NCBI RefSeq assembly: GCF_010093205.1
Contig: NZ_PDWN01000010.1
Coordinates: 97,943 to 161,942, forward strand
Direction of reading: 5' to 3'
DNA from: Pseudoxanthomonas daejeonensis
GTDB taxonomy: Bacteria > Pseudomonadota > Gammaproteobacteria > Xanthomonadales > Xanthomonadaceae
DNA: 64,000 bases
In this document: positions 1 to 8,536 of the stretch, one piece after another
How the letters are laid out: each line of letters opens with the position of its first letter
Position numbering within the stretch: position 1 is the stretch's first letter
Notes under the pieces: model-generated
Database searches by the model: none
What the model was told of the DNA's origin: nothing
What the model saw: only the letters and a program-made list of their open reading frames with translations
Position numbers and translations under genes: made by a program

Positions 1-1581
<1,581 letters not shown>

Positions 1582-1718
1582 CTGGCTTTCGCTGGCGGAC
1601 AGGTCCGGGCCGGGGGACACGCCAAGGCGGCCCGGCGGGACGGGATTTTCGACGGACTAAAGGGTAGCAGAGGCCGGGAGTCACGGTCCGGGGCAGGCCC
1701 GGTCCGGATACCCGCGAC

Positions 1719-2282
1719 TCAGTCGTCCGGGTCCCAGCGCGTGGCCGCGCGGATGCTGTCGCCATCGAAACCGCGCCGGGCCAACAGGTCGGCGGCCTTG
1801 CGCCGCTGCTGCAGATCGCCTGGGCCCGCGGGGCCGAAGCGGCGGCGGACCAGGTCGCGGGCGTTGGCCGCCCAGTCGCCTTCGTAGCTGTCCAATGCGG
1901 CGGCGACGGCTTCGGCACCCAGGCCATGCGTGCCCAGCTCGGCGCGTATGTAGAAAGGACCATAGCCGCCAAGCGCGCGGCCCCGGACCAGCGATTCGGC
2001 GAAGCGACGGTCGTCCTGCCAGCCCTCGCCGGCCAGGCGTTCGACCGCAGCAGCGGCTTCGCCGGCATCCACCCCGCGCGCGGCCAGCTTGCGGGTCAGC
2101 TCCTTGCGCGAATGCTCGCGCCTGACCAGCAGGCCAAGCGCACGCTGCACCGGGGTGGGCTCGGGTCGCTTCCTGCGCCGCGTGGAACCGGCCGGCGCCG
2201 AGGCTTCGGCCGCTCCCACCTGACCCTCGTCGTCCTGCGGCCGGTGGTCCTGGGGCGAATCGTCGTTTGAATGCTGGGTCAT
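1719..2282 (-). CDS. recX: RecX, regulatory inhibitor of RecA
   Basis: RecX binds RecA filaments and limits their extension. The 187-residue product has an acidic, low-complexity N-terminus of about 45 residues, then three-helix RecX repeats: [25 protein letters not shown], then [23 protein letters not shown] with the conserved tyrosine/glycine turn, and a C-terminal repeat [21 protein letters not shown]. The open frame extends upstream, but the ATG at 2280-2282 is taken because upstream residues do not look like RecX. It follows recA by 125 bp on the same strand. An inverted repeat in that gap could reduce read-through from recA, as described for recA-recX in other bacteria; that effect is inference. 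Confidence 0.92.
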   Translation of the reverse strand: MTQHSNDDSPQDHRPQDDEGQVGAAEASAPAGSTRRRKRPEPTPVQRALGLLVRREHSRKELTRKLAARGVDAGEAAAAVERLAGEGWQDDRRFAESLVRGRALGGYGPFYIRAELGTHGLGAEAVAAALDSYEGDWAANARDLVRRRFGPAGPGDLQQRRKAADLLARRGFDGDSIRAATRWDPDD

Positions 2283-2338
2283 GGTTCCGCTGGAAGATGT
2301 GCGCCGTCCCTGGCGCCTGCCCTCCTGGCTTTCAAGGA

Positions 2339-2384
2339 CCGTTCCCCGCCGGCACGCCACTGACAGCGCACCGCCGGGGAACGG
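2339..2384 (-). terminator. Inverted repeat between recA and recX (possible attenuator)
   Basis: Arms CCGTTCCCCG (2339-2348) and CGGGGAACGG (2375-2384) are perfect complements with a 26-base loop, lying between the recA stop and the recX start. There is no clear T-tract, so this could be a partial terminator or an mRNA-stabilising hairpin that lowers recX relative to recA. Its function is inferred from position only. Confidence 0.35.
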
Positions 2385-2407
2385 ACACCCGTTGCCGGTC
2401 GCCCGGC

Positions 2408-3439
2408 TTACTCGTCGTCGCCTTCCTCTTCGCTGCGCACCGCTTCGGCCGGCTGGAATTTTTCGCGCAGCTCGGATTCCAGCTTCGCAGCCACCTGCGG
2501 GTTCTCGCGCAGGTACTGGCGCGAGTTGTCCTTGCCCTGGCCGATGCGCTCGGTGCCGTAGCTGTACCAGGCGCCCGACTTCTCGACCAGCTTGGCCTCA
2601 ACACCCATGTCGATCAGCTCGCCCTCGCGGCTGATGCCCTCGCCGTACAGGATCTCGGTGATCACCTGCTTGAACGGGGGCGCCAGCTTGTTCTTGACCA
2701 CCTTGATCTTGGTCTGGTTGCCGATGATCTCGTCGCCCTTCTTGATCGCACCGATGCGGCGGATATCCAGGCGCACCGAGGCATAGAACTTCAGCGCATT
2801 GCCGCCGGTGGTCACTTCCGGGCTCTGGCCCGGCATCATCACGCCGATCTTCATGCGCAGCTGGTTGATGAAGACCACGGTGGTGTTGGAGCGCTTGATG
2901 TTGCCGGTCAGCTTGCGCAGCGCCTGGCTCATCAGACGGGCCTGCAGGCCCGGCAGCTGGTCGCCCATCTCGCCTTCGATCTCGGCTTTCGGGGTCAGCG
3001 CGGCGACCGAGTCGACCACGACGATGTCGACCGAGCCCGAGCGCACCAGCATGTCGGCGATCTCCAGGGCCTGCTCGCCGGTGTCGGGCTGCGACAGCAG
3101 CAGATCATCGACCTGGACGCCCAGCTTGGCAGCGTAGATCGGGTCCAGCGCGTGCTCGGCATCGATGAACGCCGCGGTACCGCCGCGCTTCTGGCACTGG
3201 GCGATGGCCTGCAAGGTCAGCGTGGTCTTGCCCGACGACTCCGGGCCGTAGATCTCGACCACCCGCCCGCGCGGCAGGCCGCCGATGCCCAGGGCGATGT
3301 CCAGCATCAGCGAGCCGGTGGGGATGATTTCCACCGGTTCGATGACCTTGTCGCCCATGCGCATCACCGAACCCTTGCCGAACTGCTTGTCGATCTGGCT
3401 CAGGGCTGCTGCAAGTGCGCGCTTCTTGTTCTCGTCCAT
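2408..3439 (-). CDS. recA: Recombinase RecA
   Basis: This is the central DNA strand-exchange protein and SOS co-protease, which forms ATP-dependent filaments on single-stranded DNA and triggers LexA self-cleavage. The 343-residue length is normal. Walker A GPESSGKT is at residues 65-72, Walker [10 protein letters not shown] near 140, and loop L2 and the [12 protein letters not shown] stretch near 190; the tail is acidic (SEEEGDDE), as in other RecA proteins. It lies 171 bp downstream of lexA on the same strand. I see no LexA box of the TTAG-N6-TACTA type in that gap, so the simplest reading is a lexA-recA(-recX) operon controlled from the operator ahead of lexA. Confidence 0.99.
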   Translation of the reverse strand: MDENKKRALAAALSQIDKQFGKGSVMRMGDKVIEPVEIIPTGSLMLDIALGIGGLPRGRVVEIYGPESSGKTTLTLQAIAQCQKRGGTAAFIDAEHALDPIYAAKLGVQVDDLLLSQPDTGEQALEIADMLVRSGSVDIVVVDSVAALTPKAEIEGEMGDQLPGLQARLMSQALRKLTGNIKRSNTTVVFINQLRMKIGVMMPGQSPEVTTGGNALKFYASVRLDIRRIGAIKKGDEIIGNQTKIKVVKNKLAPPFKQVITEILYGEGISREGELIDMGVEAKLVEKSGAWYSYGTERIGQGKDNSRQYLRENPQVAAKLESELREKFQPAEAVRSEEEGDDE

Positions 3440-3610
3440 CGGGGTCGTCCTCGGGTGTCAGTGGTGTGTTGCGAAGTCTGGGGTGGCCCGGTCGCACAGG
3501 CTGCGACGTCGGGCGACGGGATCGAAATTAGTCTTGCCGCCAGTCCGGGACCATCGCCGCAGGCCGCGGCCGGGTGTCGGAAAATGCCCCGCCGTGAGAG
3601 AAAACCGGCA

Positions 3611-4264
3611 TCAGCGGTTCGGCCGGACCAGGCCGCAGTACAGCCCCTCGATGGCGAAGTCCTGGTCGGGCAGAACCTCGATCGGGGCGTAGTCCGGGTT
3701 GCGCGGCAGCAGGCGGATGCGGTCCTTGCCGATCTTCAGCAGCTTGACCGTGATCTCCTCGTCCACCCGCGCCACCACGATCTGGCCCGAACGTGCGTCG
3801 CGGGTGCGGTGCACGCCGATCAGGTCGCCGTCGAAGATCCCCTCGTCGCGCATCGAATCGCCCTGCACCTTGAGCAGGTAGTCCGGCGAGGGCGAGAACA
3901 GCACCCGGTCCAGCACCAGGAAGCTCTCGGCCATGTCGGCCGGCACATCGGCGCCGATCGGAGTGCCGGCAGCGACCCGGCCCAGCACCGGCAGGCGCAG
4001 CGCGTCGTCGTTCATGGCCGGCGGCAGCGCCAGTCGGGCCTGTGGCGGCAGCGGCGCGACCTTGACCCGGATGCCGCGGGCGCGGCCGGGCAGACGCTCG
4101 ATCGCCCCCGCCGCTTCCAGCGCCTCCAGGTGGTACTGCGCCGCGCGCACGCCCTTGAAGCCGAAGGCGCGGGCGATTTCGGCCTGCGAAGGCGGCATGC
4201 CCTCCGCTTCGATCCGCTCGGCGATCAGGGCAAGGATGGCTTGCTGGGTATCGGTCAGGTCCAT
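3611..4264 (-). CDS. lexA: SOS repressor LexA
   Basis: LexA is a transcriptional repressor of the DNA-damage response that cleaves itself when activated by RecA. The 217-residue protein starts MDLTDTQQAIL, with an N-terminal winged helix (PPSQAEIARAFGFKGVRAAQYHL) and a C-terminal S24 peptidase domain. The cleavage site is Ala99-Gly100 in RVAAGTPIGAD; the catalytic pair is Ser137 (GDSMRD) and Lys174 (ITVKLLK). The frame is open 25 codons upstream, but that stretch crosses the operator and resembles nothing. The ATG at 4262-4264 is only two bases from the operator palindrome, leaving no room for a Shine-Dalgarno sequence. It is followed by recA and recX. Confidence 0.98.
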   Translation of the reverse strand: MDLTDTQQAILALIAERIEAEGMPPSQAEIARAFGFKGVRAAQYHLEALEAAGAIERLPGRARGIRVKVAPLPPQARLALPPAMNDDALRLPVLGRVAAGTPIGADVPADMAESFLVLDRVLFSPSPDYLLKVQGDSMRDEGIFDGDLIGVHRTRDARSGQIVVARVDEEITVKLLKIGKDRIRLLPRNPDYAPIEVLPDQDFAIEGLYCGLVRPNR

Positions 4265-4266
4265 GG

Positions 4267-4285
4267 TTAGTAGTAATACTACTAA
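4267..4285. promoter_or_regulatory. LexA operator (SOS box)
   Basis: TTAGTAGTAATACTACTAA is a 19-bp palindrome, symmetric except at the central base, and matches the Xanthomonad LexA motif TTAG-N6-TACTA. The flanking G and C at 4266 and 4286 extend the symmetry by one base on each side. It sits directly in front of the lexA start codon, so it should mediate autorepression of lexA and, by read-through, control recA. Confidence 0.9.
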
Positions 4286-4324
4286 CGAAGACAGCCCACA
4301 AGCTCTTGAAATGATCACCCGATG

Positions 4325-4347
4325 TAATTTATGTTTCACATAAATTA
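4325..4347. promoter_or_regulatory. Perfect 10-3-10 palindrome, candidate operator of the downstream XRE regulator
   Basis: TAATTTATGT (4325-4334), spacer TTC, then ACATAAATTA (4338-4347): both ten-base arms are exact complements. It ends 17 bp before the ATG of the first membrane-protein gene and is strikingly AT-rich for this genome. The nearest plausible binder is the small helix-turn-helix protein at 5673-5885, which closes the operon; that link is inference. It might also bind a factor shared with the divergent lexA promoter about 40 bp away. Confidence 0.5.
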
Positions 4348-4364
4348 TTCAACGAGATGAATGA

Positions 4365-4901
4365 ATGACTCGGTCGTCGCACCTCGGTTTCGGACTCATC
4401 CTGACGTGCCTGGCACTCGCTGGCCTGCTCGGTTCCGTGTTCGATGTGGCCTCTTCGATCTTTTTCATCGCAGCCGGGGACCTCCGGCCCCCCGTACTCG
4501 AGGTCGGCCTCCTCTCCAACGACTATGTCGGGCTCGCCGGCCACCCCGCCGCACGCACGATCGCAATCGCCGCGCTCGCGGTGGGGACGCTCGGAAGCCT
4601 TCTGCCCTGGTTCGCAGTTGCGGAACTGGGCTGGCGTCTGTGCGCGCACCCAGTGATCTCTCCCGCGACCGGCGCCGCCTTCCGCCATCTCACTTGGGCC
4701 CTGGCTGCCTGGGCGCTGTTCCAGGCCGCGGCCTCCGCTTTGCTCCTGCTTGCCTGGAACCGATACGAAGTCGAGACCTCGCTGAACATCAACACGAACG
4801 GATTGCTGCCCACCATCGTGGCGATCGTCACGGCCTGGTGCATCGCGCTGTTGATCGCGCGCGCCGTGGCGGTTGCCTGTGAGAACGAGGCCTTCGTCTG
4901 A
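4365..4901 (+). CDS. Multi-pass membrane protein, DUF2975-like
   Basis: The product is a 178-residue integral membrane protein with about four hydrophobic segments (near residues 8-38, 65-90, 108-130 and 148-170) and no recognisable catalytic motif. Its tail ENEAFV, a similar tail on the next gene, and the XRE gene at the end of the operon fit the DUF2975 family, which is commonly encoded next to small YozG-type HTH regulators. The molecular function of DUF2975 is not known to me. The ATG at 4365 follows the 23-bp palindrome closely. GC content is lower than in the surrounding housekeeping genes. Family placement is from architecture and gene context, not strong sequence identity. Confidence 0.65.
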   Translation: MTRSSHLGFGLILTCLALAGLLGSVFDVASSIFFIAAGDLRPPVLEVGLLSNDYVGLAGHPAARTIAIAALAVGTLGSLLPWFAVAELGWRLCAHPVISPATGAAFRHLTWALAAWALFQAAASALLLLAWNRYEVETSLNINTNGLLPTIVAIVTAWCIALLIARAVAVACENEAFV

Positions 4902-5109
4902 TGCCAACCTGGTGTACCCCGATGCACTGCTGGAGGCCGCAGCTGGCGACGGCAAGGGCGCGGACCGACGCCATCGACATCAACCCAGACCTGCCTCTCT
5001 CTGCCGGCCTGCCCCGGCGCGCGCAATTCGATTTGCACCGACGCATCTGCACCGGATGAAGCCAGCCCCCTGACGAACCGGGGCACCCTTTCCAATCACC
5101 AGCGAGCCT

Positions 5110-5673
5110 ATGGACACCAGGACTTACATCATCAACGAGCAGTACATCCGCAAATGCGGACGGATCGTTTCGATCCTTGCCATCCTCGGCCAGATCGCGC
5201 TCGTCTACTCGCTGGTGCGGGTCCCCTGGGTTCTCTATTGGATTCAGGAGCCGGTAACAGGCATGCAGCCCGTGGAGTTCATGAGGCACGCCTACCTACG
5301 GGGCGAATTCGCATCGCTCAACCTGCTCGGCATGATCAAGACCGCCGTCGCGGCGGCATCTTTGGAATTCGTCCGCCGCCTGGGCACCCACCTTTCCAGC
5401 GCCTCACCCCTTGGCGAACGCACCGCGCGTTCCCTGGGTAACCTGCGCTGGCCATGCTTGGCGATGTCGATCGCGCTGTCGTTCACTGCACAAGTGCTGA
5501 CCGACTGCTGGCTTTCAAAGACCTCGACCCTCGAGTTCAGGAACTTCGTCGATCTCGATTTCAGCGCCGGCCCCCTGTATTTCGGGATCCTCGGACTGAT
5601 CGGACTCACCCTGCTTCAACGCATCATCCAACAGGCGTTGATCCCGAAGACCGAAAGCGAGAGCTTCGTCTGA
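5110..5673 (+). CDS. Second multi-pass membrane protein, DUF2975-like paralogue
   Basis: The product is a 187-residue membrane protein with the same plan as the gene at 4365-4901: four hydrophobic segments (near residues 18-38, 70-88, 112-132 and 155-175), a soluble loop after the first, and a tail ending ESESFV. It lies 208 bp after the first paralogue, a gap in which I see no gene or clear promoter. Its stop codon overlaps the start of the XRE gene (TGATG), so the two are translationally coupled. Such membrane-protein/HTH pairs suggest a sensor or anti-regulator role, which is inference. It is probably an old duplication, because sequence identity with the first copy is low. Confidence 0.65.
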   Translation: MDTRTYIINEQYIRKCGRIVSILAILGQIALVYSLVRVPWVLYWIQEPVTGMQPVEFMRHAYLRGEFASLNLLGMIKTAVAAASLEFVRRLGTHLSSASPLGERTARSLGNLRWPCLAMSIALSFTAQVLTDCWLSKTSTLEFRNFVDLDFSAGPLYFGILGLIGLTLLQRIIQQALIPKTESESFV

Positions 5674-5885
5674 TGCCGATCATCGTCAACCTCGACGTGA
5701 TGCTGGCGCGGCGCAAGATGAAGTCGAAAGACCTGGCCGACGCGATCGGCATCAGCGAGACCAACCTCTCGCTGCTCAAGCAGGGGCACGTCAAGGGCGT
5801 GCGCTTCGGCACGCTGGAGGCGATCTGCAAGGCGCTTGAGTGCCAGCCTGGCGACCTGCTCGAATATCGTCCGGACGGCGACTGA
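5673..5885 (+). CDS. Small XRE/Cro-type regulator, YozG-like
   Basis: The product is a 70-residue single-domain DNA-binding protein: LDVMLARRKMKSKDLADAIGISETNLSLLKQGHVKGVRFGTLE spans the helix-turn-helix, and CKALECQPGDLLEY is the typical closing helix and turn of the HTH_26/YozG group. The ATG at 5673 overlaps the preceding stop codon by one base; the longer upstream frame is not needed. Family members are usually encoded directly after DUF2975-type membrane proteins, as here. It probably represses its own operon through the palindrome at 4325-4347 (inference). It converges with ubiB, whose stop is two bases away. Confidence 0.85.
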   Translation: MPIIVNLDVMLARRKMKSKDLADAIGISETNLSLLKQGHVKGVRFGTLEAICKALECQPGDLLEYRPDGD

Positions 5886-5887
5886 GC

Positions 5888-7570
5888 TCAGCGCCGCCCG
5901 CTGCGCCAGATCGACAGCAGGATCCACAACCCGGTCAGCGCGGCGCCGATGAAGCCGGCCACGCCCAGCCCGAGCAGCCAGCGGCTGGGGACGCCGCCGC
6001 CGGCGCTGTTCATCACGATCGACGAGCCGATCACCAGCGCGGCGGTGACCACGCCCATCGTCAGCCGGTTGGCGGCGCGATCGACCTGCTCGCCGAAGGC
6101 TTTCAGCGAGGTCACCTCGATCTGCATGTTCAGGCGCCCGCGTCGCGCGGCGCGCAGCAGCCGGCGCAGTTCGCGCGGCAGGTCGCCGGCCAGCTCCAGC
6201 GCGTCGATCGCGCCACGGCGTCCGCGGCGCAGCAGCGCGCGCGGCGACCAGCGCGCCAGCATCACCTTCTCCACGTACGGACGCGCGGCGCCGGCCATGT
6301 CGAAGTCCGGGTCCAGCTGGCGACCGAAGCCCTCCAGGGTCAGGAATGCCTTGATCATCAGCGCCAGGTCCGGCGGCAGGCTCAGGCCGTGGTCGCGCAG
6401 GATCGTGGTCACGTCCAGCAGCATCGCGCCCATCCGCAGGTCCTTCAGCGGCACCCCGCGGTACTGGTCGACGAAGGCGCCGATGTCGGCCTGCAGGCGC
6501 GTCTCGTCGGCCTCGCCCGCGCCCTCGCCCCACTCCAGCAGCACGTCGGTCACCGCCTGCGCCTCGCGCTCGACCAGGCCGTGCAGCAGCTGCACGATCT
6601 GGAAGCGTCTCTGCTCGGACACGCGCCCGACCATGCCGAAGTCGATCACCCCGATACGCTCGCCGGACAGGTAGAAGATGTTCCCCGGGTGCGGGTCGGC
6701 GTGGAAGAAACCGTCCTCCAGCACCATCTTCAGCACGATGCCGGCGCCGACCTGGGCCAGGTGCTTACGATCCATTCCCGATGCGTCGACCGCGGCCAGG
6801 TCCGGGCCGGGAATGCCGGCGACGAAGTCCTGCACGTTGAGCCGCTCGCTGGTCCACTGCCAGTGCACGCGCGGCACCACGATCTCCTCATGGCCGGCGA
6901 AATTGGCCGCGATGCGCTCGGCGTTGCGGCATTCGGCGGCGAAATCCAGCTCGCGGCGCAGCGACTGCGCGAACTGCTGCACCACTTCGCGCGGGCGGTA
7001 GCGCTGCAGGTCCGGCGCCTGCGCCTCGACGATCTCGGCCAGTCGCGCCAGCAGGCGCAGGTCCGCTTCCACGGTGTCGCGGATGCCGGGCCGCCGGATC
7101 TTCAGGACGACGGCGGTGCCATCGACCAGCCAGGCGCGATGGGTCTGCGCGAGCGAGGCGGCGGCCAGCGGCGTTTCATCGAGCTGCGCGAACACCGCTT
7201 CCGGTTCCGCCCCCAGGTCTTCGACCAGCTGCGCGCGCACCCGCTCGAACGGCAGCGGCGGCACCGCGTTCTGCAGCTTGCCCAGTTCGCCGATCCACTC
7301 CGGCGGGAACAGGTCCACGCGCGTGGCCAGCACCTGGCCGAGCTTGACGAAGGTCGGGCCCAGGTCCTCCAGCGCGCGGCGCACGCGCTCGGGTGGGGCC
7401 ATGTGCGCCATCGCCTGCGGATCCTGCCAGTGCAGCAGGCGCCCGGCGCGTTCCAGCGCGCCGGCCAGGCCGATGCGCCGGACCATGTCGCCGAAGCCGT
7501 AACCGACCAGGACCGATGCGATCTGCTGCAGCCTGCCCAGGTCGCGGACGGTGCCGAGGGTCTCCCACAT
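5888..7570 (-). CDS. ubiB: UbiB/ABC1 (AarF) family atypical kinase
   Basis: The product is a 560-residue UbiB-family protein, required in Proteobacteria for ubiquinone synthesis, probably by extracting lipid precursors. The ABC1 signatures are in order: the KxGQ motif in GPTFVKLGQVLATR near residue 77, the alanine-rich loop AAASLAQTHRA near 145, Lys in AVVLKIRRPG, ELDFAAECRN (ExD-type), FHADPHPGNIF near 315 and IDFGMVGR. Two hydrophobic segments at the C-terminus (near 505-525 and 535-555) anchor it in the membrane. The ATG at 7568-7570 is used because the 88 upstream codons overlap pncC and resemble nothing. It sits 40 bp after pncC on the same strand. It could be a second UbiB paralogue, which cannot be judged from one window. 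Confidence 0.88.
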   Translation of the reverse strand: MWETLGTVRDLGRLQQIASVLVGYGFGDMVRRIGLAGALERAGRLLHWQDPQAMAHMAPPERVRRALEDLGPTFVKLGQVLATRVDLFPPEWIGELGKLQNAVPPLPFERVRAQLVEDLGAEPEAVFAQLDETPLAAASLAQTHRAWLVDGTAVVLKIRRPGIRDTVEADLRLLARLAEIVEAQAPDLQRYRPREVVQQFAQSLRRELDFAAECRNAERIAANFAGHEEIVVPRVHWQWTSERLNVQDFVAGIPGPDLAAVDASGMDRKHLAQVGAGIVLKMVLEDGFFHADPHPGNIFYLSGERIGVIDFGMVGRVSEQRRFQIVQLLHGLVEREAQAVTDVLLEWGEGAGEADETRLQADIGAFVDQYRGVPLKDLRMGAMLLDVTTILRDHGLSLPPDLALMIKAFLTLEGFGRQLDPDFDMAGAARPYVEKVMLARWSPRALLRRGRRGAIDALELAGDLPRELRRLLRAARRGRLNMQIEVTSLKAFGEQVDRAANRLTMGVVTAALVIGSSIVMNSAGGGVPSRWLLGLGVAGFIGAALTGLWILLSIWRSGRR

Positions 7571-7610
7571 CAGTGCGTACTCCGCGACCGGGCGAGACGG
7601 CCCGCGCGGC

Positions 7611-8108
7611 TCACGGCAACAGCTCCGCGATCCCGGCCAGCGCCTGGCCCACCGTCTGCCGCCGGACCGCTTCGCGGTCACCCTCGAAATGGAACACCTG
7701 CGCGCGCGCATAACCGCCGCGTCGCTTCCAGGCGATCCACACCGTGCCCACCGGCTTGTCCTCGCTGCCGCCGCCCGGACCGGCGATGCCGGTGACCGCC
7801 ACGGCCACGCTGGCGCCGGAATGGACCAGCGCACCGGAGACCATCTCGATCGCCGTCTCGCGGCTGACCGCGCCGTGTTCCTCCAGCGTCTGCGGACGCA
7901 CGCCGAGCAGGCCCTGCTTGGCCTCGTAGCTGTAGACCACCATCCCGCAGTCGAACCAGTCCGAGGAGCCGGCGATGTCGGTCAGGCTCTTGGCGATCCA
8001 GCCGCCGGTGCAGCTTTCGGCCGTGACCAGGTGTTCGCGGACGGCACGCAACCGCTTGCCGAGGGCATCGGCCTGTTCGCGCAGCTGCGCATCGGAAGGA
8101 ATCGGCAT
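7611..8108 (-). CDS. pncC: Nicotinamide-nucleotide amidohydrolase (CinA C-terminal family)
   Basis: PncC deamidates nicotinamide mononucleotide to nicotinic acid mononucleotide, recycling NMN made by DNA ligase. The 165-residue protein is the stand-alone CinA C-terminal domain: LVTAESCTGGWIAKSLTDIAGSS holds the conserved SCTGG motif, followed by VVYSYEAKQGLLGV, GAVSRETAIEMV and VAVTGIAGPGGG. There is no N-terminal MoCF-like domain, as usual for the proteobacterial short form. The start at 8106-8108 is chosen because everything upstream in the open frame is repeat and terminator sequence. It is probably co-transcribed with ubiB. Confidence 0.93.
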   Translation of the reverse strand: MPIPSDAQLREQADALGKRLRAVREHLVTAESCTGGWIAKSLTDIAGSSDWFDCGMVVYSYEAKQGLLGVRPQTLEEHGAVSRETAIEMVSGALVHSGASVAVAVTGIAGPGGGSEDKPVGTVWIAWKRRGGYARAQVFHFEGDREAVRRQTVGQALAGIAELLP

Positions 8109-8255
8109 GTGGGGAGGCGCTTGGGGGGATGCGGACGTTTTAGCCCAAACGCTCCCCCCTGTCTGCCCGCAGGCCGCTGGCAACCGCCCCTGTGCCACCC
8201 GCGCACGCCCCCAGCCACGACAGCTTTCGCCCTGTAACCGCCGCACACCTCCGCT

Positions 8256-8353
8256 CACCGGTGCGAATGCCCCTGGAGGCGAAATCAAGGAGGAGGCGAT
8301 GGCCGCAGGCCGTCGCCGGGGGACATTCGCCTCCAGGGGCATTCGCACCGGTG
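8256..8353. repeat. Nested inverted-repeat element with 28-bp perfect arms
   Basis: The left arm at 8256-8283 and the right arm at 8326-8353 are perfect 28-base complements, beginning CACCGGTGCG and ending CGCACCGGTG. Inside the 42-bp centre lies a second hairpin: GGCGATGGCC (8295-8304), loop GCA, GGCCGTCGCC (8308-8317), with one G-T type mismatch. It carries no ORF of note. The form fits a REP/BIME-like or MITE-like dispersed palindrome; copy number elsewhere in the genome cannot be seen from here. Confidence 0.8.
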
Positions 8354-8400
8354 CACCAGCCACCTGCCCGGCCCTGCGCTCGCTGACCCGCAAAGAACAC

Positions 8401-8510
8401 GGAGCGCCGAAGCGCCCCGGGCAAGAGAAAGGGGCCGCCAGGACGGCCGGGGCAAATAAAGGAGCGCCAAGGCGCCCCGGACAAAAAAGAGGGGCCGCCA
8501 AGGCGGCCCC
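8401..8510 (-). terminator. Four tandem terminator hairpins at exactly 30-bp spacing
   Basis: Units begin at 8401, 8431, 8461 and 8491. Each is a GC-rich hairpin of about 20 bases (for example GGGGCCGCCAAGGCGGCCCC at 8491-8510). Read on the minus strand, each is followed by a pyrimidine or T-rich stretch: TCTTTTTTGT after the first, then TTTATTTGCC, TTTCTCTTGC and GTGTTCTTTG. The first unit met by RNA polymerase leaving the TonB receptor gene is the best intrinsic terminator; the other three look like degenerating copies of it. Confidence 0.85.
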
Positions 8511-8536
8511 TCCCTGCCCATCCCTTGCCCGCGCGA

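Noticed and set aside
3440..3610. Separate LexA box in front of recA
   Set aside because: A TTAG occurs (about 3529) but the TACTA half at the required spacing is missing.
5840..7795. Long plus-strand ORF (651 codons) opposite ubiB
   Set aside because: It is antisense to a clear UbiB protein and its translation has no domain motifs; long shadow frames are expected at this GC content.
8401..8510. Direct-repeat array of CRISPR type
   Set aside because: Each 30-bp unit is itself a hairpin with a T-rich flank, which fits terminators better; there are no spacers.
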